A DNA stretch of 64,000 nt from Neurospora tetrasperma FGSC 2508. Its lineage: Eukaryota; Ascomycota; Sordariomycetes; Sordariales; Sordariaceae. This document shows positions 34,952 to 47,163 of this stretch, in pieces. Within the stretch, counting starts at the first letter, position 1; every line of letters begins with the position of its first letter. Below the pieces are notes generated by a model. The model ran no database searches. It saw only the letters and a list, made by a program, of their open reading frames with translations, and was not told the origin of the DNA. The stretch is from the NCBI RefSeq assembly GCF_000213175.1, contig NW_009799179.1, positions 1,859,793-1,923,792 on the forward strand, in the 5' to 3' direction. The position numbers and the translations under genes were made by a program.

Positions 34952-37900
34952 GATTCAACGGTACCTGGGCCGGCGAATGAATAGATGACGATAGCTACTT
35001 TTTCCTTTTACCCGTCGTCATTGATAGGCTGGGATCTTGGGGGGAAAGCTACGACGATTTGGGAACAGGACGCGGCTCCGGGAGAAGAGCACCAGAACGA
35101 CGAACGAGGTGATGAGCTGCGTTAAAGTTTTCATTGTTCAAATACGTTCAATCAACCAGTCTTCACGAGGATTCGTATTTACTACGCTCTTCGTCTCTCG
35201 CTACATTTACAGCCTCGCATTGTCAACTCATGTCTTACTCCATTCTGCCGATCTGGTTTCAACTACTGCCAAGGAATGCCTGACTATCGGGACCCGAGTG
35301 TAAGTTTCAGATCTCGGCATAGATCCTCCCGGGTCTTGAACCCTGAAACTTGGGAAGAGTTGAGTTGTGTGTCAAGTGTTTGCTGGGTCCACGACAGCAT
35401 GACGCTTGAAGCTGCTCCTCTGCTGCGGGCCAGCAGGAATCAGAATAGCAAGAGCGCTGGGATTTGCCAACGAGTTGTTAGCAACCCAATATTGTTGTTC
35501 TTGCATGAGCGCATCGTGTTTGTCCGTTGGGCTGTCGATATAGTTGCCGAATGGCCGAGCGAGGACGGGACCCCCTTTCTCGGCGCATTTGTGGTACGTA
35601 GGGAGGAAAAGTCGATGTTCGGATTTGGTCTGTATTTTTTCATGTGGTCACTTGTGGGCGAGGATATGGCAGAAACTACGCTTGTTTGCTTTCCTTGTCT
35701 CTTTCAATCTCCCATTTTCGTTTTTCTCCAGTTTTCTTCTCCAATCCCATCCTCTACCCTCTGGCTTTTTCTCTTGTATTTTTGCAGGCAGACGGAGGCA
35801 GCAACACGTCACATCAAGTGGTCTCGCTGAAACACTCATCCCTTTTCATCACACGTACCTGGTCTAATGAGTACATGAGTCGGTCGATCAAGATATCCGG
35901 TGATGCCACAGCACCCCTAGTTTGCTTGTCAGCGCTCTGACTTTTGAGGTTTTACCTTTATACCCTGTCCTAGCAAGGAGCTGTTTGCCTCTTACGGGTA
36001 CGAATGTATATTCATTTCAAATTCAGCTGCGTCTAAGGAGCGGCATGCGAGTTACCACCCAAGGATTGGGCATGTGCAATGCGATCATCCGCTGTCCAAT
36101 CCTCATCCCCACGGCGTGTCTTTTTCCATATCAAGCGCATCCCAGTTCGGCACATCTCCCCTGTCGACATGTTTCGAAGCCCCCCCAACTTTATTTCTCG
36201 TGAATGGCTTGATGCTTCTACGAGCGCCACTGCATTTGTCCTTGGTGACTTGACGTCTTCCTCAAGTCTTGCCCTTCCATCTGTTGTATCGTCTAATCAC
36301 CGTAGTAATATCATTTGGGAGGCCCGCAGAAGCTGAGCCATTTGACGGAACGGTAGAATCCCCGGGGACCAACAATTTGGGCGCAGACGAAGCAAGGAGA
36401 TCCTGAAACACTTCACACCACTGCGAAGCACAGAAAACGGCCTTATTCTTGTCCAGTAAGCGTGGTCAGGTACCGCGTCCACATGCTTCAATCACGAGCT
36501 CTCTGAACAAGCGCGGAGAGGACCACGAAAGTGATGTGAAACTGTGATGAAGTCCTGAAGAGCTTTCATCGACCACGTATTCAGCCTGGTGTGGGGGGCT
36601 AGGTGAGGATGCTGCACTCTACGTAAGTGTGCCGAGTGTGTCTACCTACCTGAGTTTTATCAAATCGATCTATCCTAGCTTCGATCACCATGCACCAGAG
36701 AGTTCTTCGAAGATCGGACGAACCACAAGCGCCTCCGCCATAGCAATAGCGTCGTACTAGGTCAAATTGAGCGATAACCGAAGGATCCTGGCTTTGCAGT
36801 AGTCGAAGGGGTCATCTCGATAAGAGTCCCGTTGCAGGTACATGTCTCATGGACCAAACACTTTGGTTCTTGTCCGTATATTCTTTATATCGCTCCGCGA
36901 GAATTCGATGTGTTGCGATACCTGTCAACAAGGAAGATTTGAGCAACTTGATAGGTCATGCCTGTCAAACAGCCGCCCGAACCCATCCGCTAGGCGACAC
37001 GTATGGAAAGTGACGATGCCCGCAACGCTACGTTGCCGGACGCCGAGCAAAGAGGTAAGTCTGGAAGATCGCATCCGAGACATGATGGAATGCTTTGACA
37101 TGCAGATTGCGAGATTTTGTGCCTAGCTTCTTTCGACAGATGTGCTCTTGGATCTTCGGGGTCGCTCGCATATCACCAATGTACCTTTCGCATGGTCCGT
37201 ATATGGAAAACCGCGATACAACCATGGGAAGGGGATCGGGAATAGTCAAGAGCTAGACCAGCTTCACTCCCAAGTCGTAGAGGGACGGCCGAAGCCGGGG
37301 AACAGAGGGTGTGAAATGGGGTCTCGTCCAATATAGGCGCATCTAAAATACGCCGTATCGTCAGAAACTGACAGACCAGTGGGCATTGCGGAGACTCGTG
37401 AAGGTTGAGATAACATCCGGTCAGGGTAGAACCGACAGTTTGGGTCTAGGCTTCGATGTATCGCGCCCGCAGGTAACAGGTCACCAACGTGAAGCGTATG
37501 TGAGGAGTGGAACATACATGGTAGTGTACACTCCTGTAGGTCTTCCTCTTCTCTTTGGCTCAGTGGAGGAAGAAAGGATAGCGAGCATCAGCCGTGCATG
37601 GCGTAGGGTGGGTCGTGGACCCGGGGTTGTCGAATGACCAGACTCATGGATCTTTGTCAAGTCAGGCATTGAAGTTGTACAAAATGTGACGATATGATGG
37701 AAAGAAAGCAGAGGGGCGAAGAAAGCCAATGTGACGGCCGACGAGAGGCATGTTGTCTCATCCGAGGTGCAGTGACGTGTTGTCAGTCTAGAGGACTAGG
37801 TTCCAGTTGTCGGAAGTCACCTCATCCTGTCAAACTTGAACACACTGGGTTTCAATCCTGTCACGGTAGAGGTACAGTGTACTTGCTTCCCCTGGTCTCC

Positions 37901-38595
37901 CGTCCTTCCCAATTGCATCTAGCCGTTGTCCTCGTCCCTAACAGGCAAGCACCAACCCTAGACCCGGACCGGCCACTTCCTTTTTTGTCAGTATCACTCA
38001 GTGTACGGTAACCACAGTTCGGGACTCGCCGATCACAACGTTTTGGTGTTCCATCTCTACATTTCACGTTACCCCAAACCAGGGGCAGCTCCGATGTCGA
38101 CCACTCGCTTGACACTCTTGTCTCTCATAGCCATTCCATTTCCACAAACATTGTGATGTACACCTAGCTTCTTCATCACCACGGCAGCACTAGACCTACA
38201 TTTCAGTTTGAGTTACCCAAATCTGCCTAATCTGGACTTGGTACCCAATTTTCTGATGAATCCCATCTCCATACGTGGCTTGGGCTAACTACAGGGTTCA
38301 CAGAAAAGCGTTTGCATTGTAGATTGACGTGTGCTGGGTGTCGGGTCTCTTCATTGTTCAACTTGCTTTCTTCTTCTCTTGTCGGAAACTGGCAGGATAG
38401 CCCAACGGTTGAGATGTATAATGTCGGGCCATCCCCATCATACATTCGGTCTCTAATAAGGATGGAGTCAGCCAGAGCCTCCCTTGTAAACCCCTTTGTA
38501 TCTCTCTCTGGGAAGACGACCTTTGCTTCCTAATAGCGATTCACGTCCGAGGATCAGCTGTCTTTTTCATCGCTTCTGTTGGTACGCTTTTCTAG
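34952..38595. other. 3.6-kb intergenic region, no gene recognised
   Basis: Open frames up to 184 codons (35276-35830, +) occur but have no domain, coincide with frames on the other strand and do not join to others by plausible introns. The last part contains the F-box gene promoter. Confidence 0.4.
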
Positions 38596-40301
38596 ATGGA
38601 GGAACCGTGCAGTACTCTCGCCTTACCTGGCCTCCCTTGTTACAATACCTCTCTGAGGCTCGATAATCTCTGCACTGATGTGTTGTTACTTGTCTTTCAA
38701 AAAGTAAGTTTACTCTCAAGCCTATGATGACTTGGCATGGGGCTTATCTAATCCTGTCGTTACAGCTTCATCCCGCAGGCCTATCAACACTTGCGTGCGT
38801 CTGTCGAAGGTTCAACGATATTGTGACGCCAATGATTTATCGTACAGTCCCATTGGACCTCCTCGTTGACGAACAACATCCGGAAGAAATATTGTCCCGT
38901 CGCCAGGAAAAGGCCTTCACATATACTCGACAACTTTTCATCGGAGGTGACATCAAGCAGGACGACATCAAGCGTTTCCTGGCCAACACAAAAGAGCTTC
39001 AGTCAGTAAAGTACACCTATTCGCCTGGTCGTAGCGTGGAACCTATATGCCCCTGGAAACAAGTCTACGACATGGAAGTCCACCTGAGGGAGGGCAATGC
39101 AAGGCTCTACATTGACAACTTCACACTGACGAATCCAATCGATGAAGCTTGGAACCTTGGAGGTTTTCCACCGAAAACTGACTTCGGCAAGTCTTTGGTC
39201 TCTCTCAAGATGGGCTCTACACAGGTGCTCCATTCTGAATCGGCTTTGGACATTTTGAAGAAGCTTCTTTTGAGAACCCCGATACTGGAAACATTCCACT
39301 ACATGGGTAGTCGAGCTCCGCGAGTTCCAGGACGACAGTTTATCTTCGAAGAAAATCAGCGCTTGCCGCCATTCAAGGACCTCATGTTGAAAAATTATGA
39401 CTGGAAGCATGACGCGGAGGACGTCAAACTGCACTGGGACTTTTCTCGAATTAGGTCTCTCGCACTTCTCATGATACCTGTCTACAAGTTCCTCGAATCG
39501 GTTCCCTTTTCCGATCTTGCTCAACTACAACACCTTCATGTCGAGGATTACAGCGAGGCCATCGAACATGAGAATTCGAGGCGTGCAACCGAGAAGTTAT
39601 ACGCCCTCATCAAGGAAGACATTAGGGCATTGCAGACCTTGAACCTCACTTGCTTCATTGAACTCTTTCACATCGACGCACTTCTGGTTCATGCCCAGTC
39701 TTTAACCAGCTTGGTCTTTCGGAATCATCATATCTCCAACAATTTACGCCAACATCGCCCTGTCTTGAATGCCGAACAACTTACTATTCTTTCAAAGTCT
39801 CAGAGTTCGCTAGAATCACTTGAGATAGACATCGACCATAGGGCCTTTCCGGAGACATGTCTCTTGGCCCTCTGTCAGTTTCCCCGTCTGCACAGTCTCG
39901 TCCTACATACACAGACAGTTATCCAGCCCGATTCTAGTCACCGTCCTGGCCAAGACCCGGATCTCACGAGGGCCTATGACTGTTTCACGATACTTGTTAG
40001 GCAACGGCCGGGACCAACCAAATGGCAACGCGTTGTGATCAATGTGGGTGGTTGGCGAGAAAGGGTTGTGAATCATCGGGCTGGCAGAAAACCTAGGATA
40101 GGTCATAGCAAAACCTACACCTACTACGGAGCATGTACTTCTCAGCGATATTTTGTCTTGGAAGAGTCAGCATCCGGCCAGGAGGACCTGATTTACGAAG
40201 AATTGCCACCCAAGGATGAGGGTTTGAGGCACTTCCATGGTAACCTTAGGACTGGGAAAAGTTTTGTGCCCCAAACTCAAGTTGAAGAGGACAAGCGATA
40301 A
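38596..40301 (+). CDS. F-box protein (547 aa)
   Basis: Predicted substrate-recognition subunit of an SCF ubiquitin ligase. Two exons, 38596-38703 and 38766-40301, with a 62-bp phase-0 intron (GTAAGT donor, TTACAG acceptor). Splicing joins LRLDNLCTDVLLLVFQK to LHPAGLSTLACVCRRFNDIV, producing a clear F-box at about residues 19-68 that binds Skp1. The rest has scattered hydrophobic, LRR-like spacing (LQTLNLTCF, LTSLVFRNH, LESLEIDID, LHSLVLHTQ at regular intervals), consistent with a divergent leucine-rich repeat region for substrate binding. The substrate cannot be inferred. It stands alone in a gene-poor stretch; fungal F-box proteins of this type are numerous and fast-evolving. Confidence 0.85.
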
Positions 40302-43289
40302 GTACACATAGGTACACAATCCTCATTCCTTCCGAAAGAAAACAAGCCACGAGATTCCCAATGCCCTTTCCCTTTCCCCGAGATCTCCTTTGTTGCTTCC
40401 CTCCAAAACCGAGCAAGAGTTGTGCGCGTACATAAAATTATTATGAAGTTCTGAACACACAATGATACCTTCTAATGTCACTGATAGTTTTCTTTCTTCA
40501 CATACAGCTCTGGAATCGAGACAGCGAGGCAACCAGGTTATGTGCATGTAGCTCGGCTGGGGTTGTCTGTTGTACGGCGTGGATCGACTCCCTTTTTTCG
40601 CTTCTTTGTGGCTGTGCTGAACCAAATTCCATTCTACTTGGAATGTTCTCAAAGACTCCTTTACCACTGTATGTCCTCGACGTTTGTCGCATAACAAAGC
40701 TGAAGTGCGTAAGACAGGTGTTCAAGGGACTACAAATCTACGAAAACTTCAGAATCTCATGTTCATATATGGTTGCGATTGACAGTAGGACGAATATAGT
40801 CCGGCTGTCTGTGTATATTTTGTTAGTGCCTTTATGTCAAAGAGTACCATCGTTGGACGTCGGTATGTGACTGTGTGATGTGACACCATTGCTACAAACA
40901 AGGTGTCTGCACCAGGGCCAAAGATTGTGAAATCCGTGTGAACGGTACGTGCTGTCTTCCTCTTTACAGGGTCCTCCGCAATAACCGTCGGAATCTTTCA
41001 AGTCTCTTGGACATATTCAGTGTGGTAATCTAGAACCCTGCCTTTGTAGTTGACTGTTTAACAGCACGCTGGTAAGTGTGAGCTGTAAAGGACGCCAGAC
41101 CGTAGCTATAGAGAGGGGAACGGAATCTTTGCGAAGACGGAAAGGGCCCGCCATTTTTATGGCCACCAGACCACCAGATCAGCGCACCCGTAAATGTTCC
41201 CTAGTTCCCTAAGTTTCCCTACCCGTAAGAGATTCCCCCAATCCCCCCCGTCCCGAGTTCCACTGAGTCCACAAAGACCCCTACCCAGCACGTACGATCT
41301 TCACATGCCGATGTGACCAAGCGCGCAGGGGGTCCTCAGATATTAGTCCTGCGCCGGCGCGTGACGTGCCCTTGCCCTACGGACTTCCGGTCTAGACAAG
41401 GGGAGGTGTGGGAATAGCTCCACCGACCACCGTCCACCGAACGGGCCATCGAGTAGAGAAGTGGATGTGCGCGACAACATGACCGGTGAATCGAAATCAA
41501 ACGTTTTCTTTTGAGTTTATTCACATGTTGGGGTGGTTGTAGGGGTTGTCTTGGGCATGCAAGGGACAGGTATCTGGTGATGTTCGGTATCTTGGGAAGT
41601 CAAGTGTCGGTACATATAGTCTATGGTCTTGTCAGCGGGCTTCCGTTTCCCAAGAGAAAGATTTGAAGATGTATGATGCAATAGTCAAGTTAAACTAAGG
41701 ATTCTTGCTCGTATATGGGAAGCCGAAACTGTCTGGAGGCGTCTTGAGTGCCTGGGTACATAGTCACTGGTTACTTGTATTCGTGGGTTGGGGTTGGAAG
41801 AACATCACTTCGAAGTTCCTAAAGTAGCAGGATTTACCATACGTAGTGACTGTGACAAGTAGAGAGATGCGTTATTGCGAGCCATCAGAGCATTTTTGAA
41901 CCGTCTCCGACATAGTCTTACTTGCCCTGTCAATTTTCAGCTCTCTTTATGGTTGGGCAGAGTGGCGGGCGTCTCTCGATCATTCCAAAACAACTTTGTC
42001 AGTCAGTGTAGATTGTAGATCAAGTCCAAGTGAAATAGCGGCGCTCTTATTCGTATGATGGCGCGATACGTGTCTCTTGAGGTGGAAGAAGTCAAGTGTA
42101 GTTTTGTCGTTGAAAATCAAACGTTATCCGTCTCGGTAGTATTGTCAGAAACCTGTTACATGTATACAGTCTTAATCATTAATAACACTGTACTTCCAGT
42201 AATTTTCCTTACGTCCCGCGTACCGTGACGTTTCCTGTGGTGGTTCTGTGAGTATCAGATGTGGAGACTGGAAAGTTCTTTGCCATGCAACGGGTACATC
42301 CGCCCTTCCGCCCCGAGAACGGGGAGCCCAGCGTTACGTACTCTATGTTTTATCCTGGATTCACGCTAACTGAACGCTTGGTGTAACCACCCCCGCGCCT
42401 ACTTCTGATAGGCTGACGAGGGCTGTAAAGAAATTTGAATGGTTAAAAAGACAAGCCGAGCGGCCCCGCCCAAGTTCTTCGCTTGCTCTCTTACGGAGCC
42501 GATCGAGCACAATCCGGATTGCGATGGCATGGAACGTCCCCTCTTTCTGGGACGATCGCACACCCCAAGTCCACTGCAGTCACTTCGATCTGGCCCACCG
42601 ATTACGGAGATTGTTAGCTTTCCGTACACGCCAGACACATGTATTTTACAGAATGCATCGATTCCATTACATGTTCGTAACATTTTCAACAATTACAATA
42701 CCTCACTGGCTACAAGTTGCTTATGACCAAACAAGCGACAAAGATGGGTGATACCAGTCACAGTTCTTTCTCATCTTACGACTCCGAATGTTTGTCGGTT
42801 CTCAGAAAGAAGAGTGGATTCTTTTCCACAGTTTAGCCATAGCAGGTAACGGTCGCCGACGCATCCGGCACATTCTCGCAGCCACTGGGTTCCAAAGGGC
42901 TAATATGCACTCCCTTCCATTGCTTCCCTTGGCGCTCAAGTACCAACCTCAAGGCACAATGGGCAAATGACCGAATTGTACATTATGAGCGCATAAAGAG
43001 AACAAGGCTTCTTTGTTCCACTTCTTGAAACCCTTTTCTTTGCGTCGAACCATCCCCATGTTGATCGACCCGCGACTGGGTCACGTCTTTGTTTCCTTAA
43101 CTTTTAGCTTTCCCCTCAGTTCCAGCTGGAGGCCCTATCCTGCTGCCAAGTAACGAGGATGCCGTACGGAGAAAAGGGGGTCCATCGAACCGTCAATTGA
43201 ACGTTCAATATTTTACGGACAGGATCTGGATCGATGACCAATGATAAACGTTGGCGCTTTTTCTCTTTTTCTTCCTCTTCTTCTTCCTC

Positions 43290-43308
43290 TTTTTTTTTTT
43301 TTTTTTTT
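43290..43308. repeat. T19 homopolymer
   Basis: Uninterrupted T run after a CT-rich stretch. It is a simple repeat, and the apparent short hydrophobic open frame over it is an artefact of the T run. Confidence 0.85.
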
Positions 43309-45111
43309 GTTGGGGGGTTTTAAGGTATTGGGACCTCTACTGCATAGTAGACTAGGATCGGACAGTCAATTAACAGTACGAAACATTCGGATGTTTGCAT
43401 TATCAGATGTTTCTTATATTTAACAGTCATTTGACTGGACTTGGATTAATCCGAGCGGCCTTCAACGTCTAGGGGCCTCAATTTTTCGATTGAGGGCTTG
43501 CTGGACCACCTCCTTCCCGTACGGTGATGGAAGTGGATAGATAGAAAAGAACATTGACCTAGCGACGCTTTCAATAAGGTGGGCACACAATGAGTTTTAC
43601 ATCGGATGCTCCCGTCCATGTACATACGTCGCGAGCAGACGGGAAGGGAGGGAAAGAAGCGGAAGGGAACTCTCGGCCGTTGTTGTACACCCACCTACGG
43701 GAGGGACCACGGGACCGAGCCGCGCCAGGCAGACGGGATTCAGTCCGCGCATGTCCCTAGGAACTTAGTCTGTAGCTGAAGATGGCACTGCAATCAGACA
43801 AACATCTTGTAGCCTATTTGTGGAAACGGGTTGTGGTCGGACTGACTGTGGTGATCCTGAGAACGTCCAACTGCGTGATGTCAAGCTGCCAAGCTGCCAA
43901 GGTAGCGAACATCAACGACGATATACAGATCAAAACACTTCCCTAGAATTCTGAACCTTGACCCAGCACATACACGATGTTGTCACTTATCATCCTCCTC
44001 CTCACGTATTACCAAATAGTAACCCCGTTTCGTCACACCAAATCGACCTGTTGATCTGACCGCCACTTACTCGCGGAGTTGCAGAAGTGGCCCAAGGGGG
44101 TCAGAGGCAGGTATCCGTCATTTCTTCCACAGACGGTATAGACCCGTGCTAGTGTGCAGGATCTATATGTAAGGGTTAACCGCTTACCGTATTAGATCTA
44201 GGGGTTCCAGGTTACGTATACGATAGAAACTGTTGCGCGTGTGTCGTTACCCGGTACTAGGCAGGTGGACGGCTACATATCCTGAGGAAAGTTTGTCTAT
44301 TCATCCAGGTATCATACAGAGAGGGAAGAAAAGGAGGCTGGAGATCCGAGCAGGGGACACCAAGGGGGAAAAGGGGGTAGGGAGAAGAAGGGGGGAAAGG
44401 ACTGAGGTGCATAAACAATTGCAATGAATAGACACTCAGAGAATTGTGAGAACTTGCATTACATTACCTTAATGGTGGAATTTGCCTAGATTGGTAGGAA
44501 GCATATCTGAAGTGCGGTGGAAGTGAAGCACAGCAATTTGATTGACAAGACGAGAACGACGGATGCACAACATGATGTCCTCCACAAAGTGCACCACATA
44601 CTTGTTGTGTCATATATTGTACGCAAGAGCAGAATCTCAAATAAGGCATTCCTTCCTTTCCTTGAAGAGGAAGGGAGCAGAGGAGTGAAAACAAGTGTTA
44701 AGTTATTACCATATTTCCGGTTCTCATGTGGCTGGAGGCACTAGTTAGAGGAGACCCTTTCTTGGGTATAGTGGTTGGCACTCAACGCATCTAGCAGCTT
44801 GCCTGTTCGATGTCTAAGACAGACAGTACCGAAACGGACACATACGGTTGCTCGCATGCTTTATAGTAATACGAGGAACGATTGCGGCCCATTGGTCGCC
44901 ACATGTATAGTTTGGTCAGAGTTACTGGTGAGCTGGTGTACTGGATGTTGGCTCGCAAGAAAGCTTTTTGGGTGATAAACCTATGCTACATCTCGACGAC
45001 TTGAAAGTGGTGCTGACGATGGCATATCTCATAATGGTCTGGCACAGACCCGTAATCCGACTCTTCCTTTCTTCAATCTGCTTGGCATATGTTGACCCGG
45101 AAATGTATAAC

Positions 45112-45137
45112 GCGAGCCCATTCTCACATGGGCTCGC
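45112..45137. repeat. Perfect 10-bp inverted repeat (hairpin)
   Basis: Arms GCGAGCCCAT (45112-45121) and ATGGGCTCGC (45128-45137) with a 6-base loop. It lies about 550 bases past the stop codon of the minus-strand Zn2Cys6 gene. It could act as a 3' structure or a protein-binding palindrome; no function is established. Confidence 0.65.
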
Positions 45138-45685
45138 CATTCAAAGGCCCACAAAACATGACCGACTCACGAGGCAAGAGTAGACGACGCACTTTCAACG
45201 CTAGAGTTCAGAACTACAGATCATGGCTCAAAAGAGCTGATGCGATTGCAGTACATAAATAACTGATAAAATAGCCTCCCACCGAAAAGCATGCCGCTGA
45301 CCACAAATGGTGTACCCGTTGCGCGCCATTATAAAAGAGAAGCGAGTAACATGTAACATACCAGACAAACGACGAGAGCCACCCAACACCCATTTTAGCC
45401 TTGAGGCAGCCGGATCTTTTCAAGTACAAATCCACCCGCCCTCTGCTTATGGTTCTTCGTTCCCGAGTCGTGCGTGAAGATAAAGCAAACCAGAGCCATA
45501 CAAAAAAAAGCAACCTGCGGCAGACCTTAAACACAAAATAACACAATGAGATTAGATCATCAACTTTCCCCTCTCGCTCCCGCTCAGCGGGGCGATAATC
45601 ATGCGGAAACATGGAAACCCAGCGTCTTTCCAAGCCCCACCAAAAGATTGGCCCAAGCCCTCTAAGCATCGAGAAGGGGCCGCTC

Positions 45686-47163
45686 TTAGCTGCGCCTGTT
45701 GAGCCTGCCGAGCATATCGCGGTCAATCCTATTCGTGTCTCTGTGGGAATCATTCTCCAAAAACCGATCCAAGCTCATCGGGTTCGGGGCGTTGGGAGGA
45801 AGAATTCCAGGACGCGCGCTTGGCTGCGACGGAATAGTCGGCGCGGGGTTACCGGGGCTATTCCTGTGAGGAGTGGGCGACCTATCTGGTTCATAGCCAC
45901 CCTGAGGATATTGTTGCTGATAGATCGGCGGTGTTCCATTGCTGTGGATGGAAGCTGGGGACCTGCGCCGGGGATCATCGTCGCGAGCATTGTTCGGGGG
46001 AGGTAGCCGCATCGCATGTTCCTCATCTTGTGGGCGAGGTCTCCGGCGACTGGCATCTCTGTCATCGAATGGCGGGTAATGGAGACTAGGTGACTGAACT
46101 TGTGGTGGGGGAGGGTACTCTGATGCCGGGTGCGGATAGCCACGAGGCGGCGGCGGCTGCGGCTGTGGCTGCGCAGAAGAAGGCAGAGGCTGACCATATG
46201 CTCCATACAATGGTGTTCCAGGAGGAACACCGCCTGCCACCGCCGCTACGGGAACAAATGCCGTCGATGGATTGCTGCTGACAGGTTGAAAGATGCAGTC
46301 GATACGCAGTTTGTCGCAGTTGGAACACTTGCCATTCGTCGTGTTCTGATACCCACTGCATCGGATCTGTTGAGCCGAAGAGTTAGCAAAAGGCTTGTGG
46401 AAAGAGGGGCAGTTGAAACACAATCTCTTGTACTTGCCTTCCTTTTCCGACAATACTTGCACGCGATTGAGGTCCGTTGACGCGGAGCAGCTTGTTGCGG
46501 CTGCGGAGGCGGCGGGGCCGCAGGAGCACCGGGTCCGTATGGGTAGTTGGGCGCCGGAGGATAACGATACTGATATACGTCTGCACCATACCCGCCGCCG
46601 CGTCCCTGGTGTGGCGGACCCTGCTGGTAGTACGGATCCGACGGCATGCCCCTGTCTGGGTACTGTCCCCTCTCATCATAAGGCCTTCTGTCGTCATACG
46701 GCCTTTGATCTTGTGCGGCTTGAACTGGCGGCAGTTGGTACTGCGAAGTCGGGGGAGCAAATCCACCCGCGGGCGGATTCGAATTCGGCGGGGCGTATCC
46801 GGGGGGATGAGTCGCAGACATCGGGGGATAGCTACCGGGAGGCGGTGGATTTGGCGAGCCGTATCCATTCGTCGTTTGAGCCCGTGCATCTGTCCAGGCG
46901 CCTCTGGGGTCGCCTCTGGGATCCCCTCTTGGATCTTGGGGATACCTCTGTCCGGCCGCGAATCTTTGATCTGGGTAGCGCTGATCGTGGGGATAGCCGT
47001 TGGCCGGAGCTGGGGCCGGGGCCGATGGGTGCATCGCCATGTTGGTGGTCGTTAATGGCGGCAAGGGATACTGTGATCGCCTCTCTTCGTCGTCACCCGG
47101 AGGCGAAGGATAGTTGGACTGCTCAGGTCCGTCTCTCGAGGGGTAACCTCTACCCGCCATCAT
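45686..47163 (-). CDS. Zn2Cys6 transcription factor, Pro/Tyr/Gln-rich (468 aa)
   Basis: Predicted nuclear DNA-binding regulator. Two exons, 47163-46438 and 46366-45686, joined in phase 0. Residues 1-230 are a disordered Pro/Tyr/Gly/Arg-rich region with repeated short motifs (RPYDDRRPYDERG, three RGDP-type units near residue 80). The zinc cluster is residues 235-266 with spacing C-x2-C-x6-C-x10-C-x2-C-x6-C (CKYCRKRKIRC then CSNCDKLRIDC). The C-terminal half is again Pro/Arg-rich and ends GRLNRRS. The 71-bp intron lies exactly inside the cluster after RKRK and uses a GC donor (GCAAGT) with acceptor CAACAG; no GT donor gives the correct frame. No fungal-specific regulatory (middle homology) domain is seen. 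The start has two consecutive ATGs. Which pathway it controls is unknown. Confidence 0.85.
46367..46437 (-). other. Non-canonical GC-AG intron inside the zinc cluster
   Basis: On the minus strand the exon ends CGG AAA AGG AAG and the intron starts GCAAGT, a perfect 5' splice consensus except T to C at position 2. It has a GCTAAC branch-like site and ends CAACAG. Retention would lose the last four cysteines and reach a stop after about 60 unrelated residues. Confidence 0.85.

Larger units (their letters stand above)
40302..45685. other. 5.4-kb intergenic region, no gene recognised
   Basis: This lies between the F-box gene (+) and the end of the Zn2Cys6 gene (-). It holds a T19 run at 43290-43308, a G/A-rich stretch about 44321-44405 and a 10-bp perfect hairpin at 45112-45137. 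No open frame has recognisable domains and no RNA gene was recognised. Confidence 0.4.

Noticed and set aside
43241-43423. Short hydrophobic open frame resembling a secreted peptide
   Set aside because: Its hydrophobic run is coded by the T19 homopolymer and adjacent CT tract.
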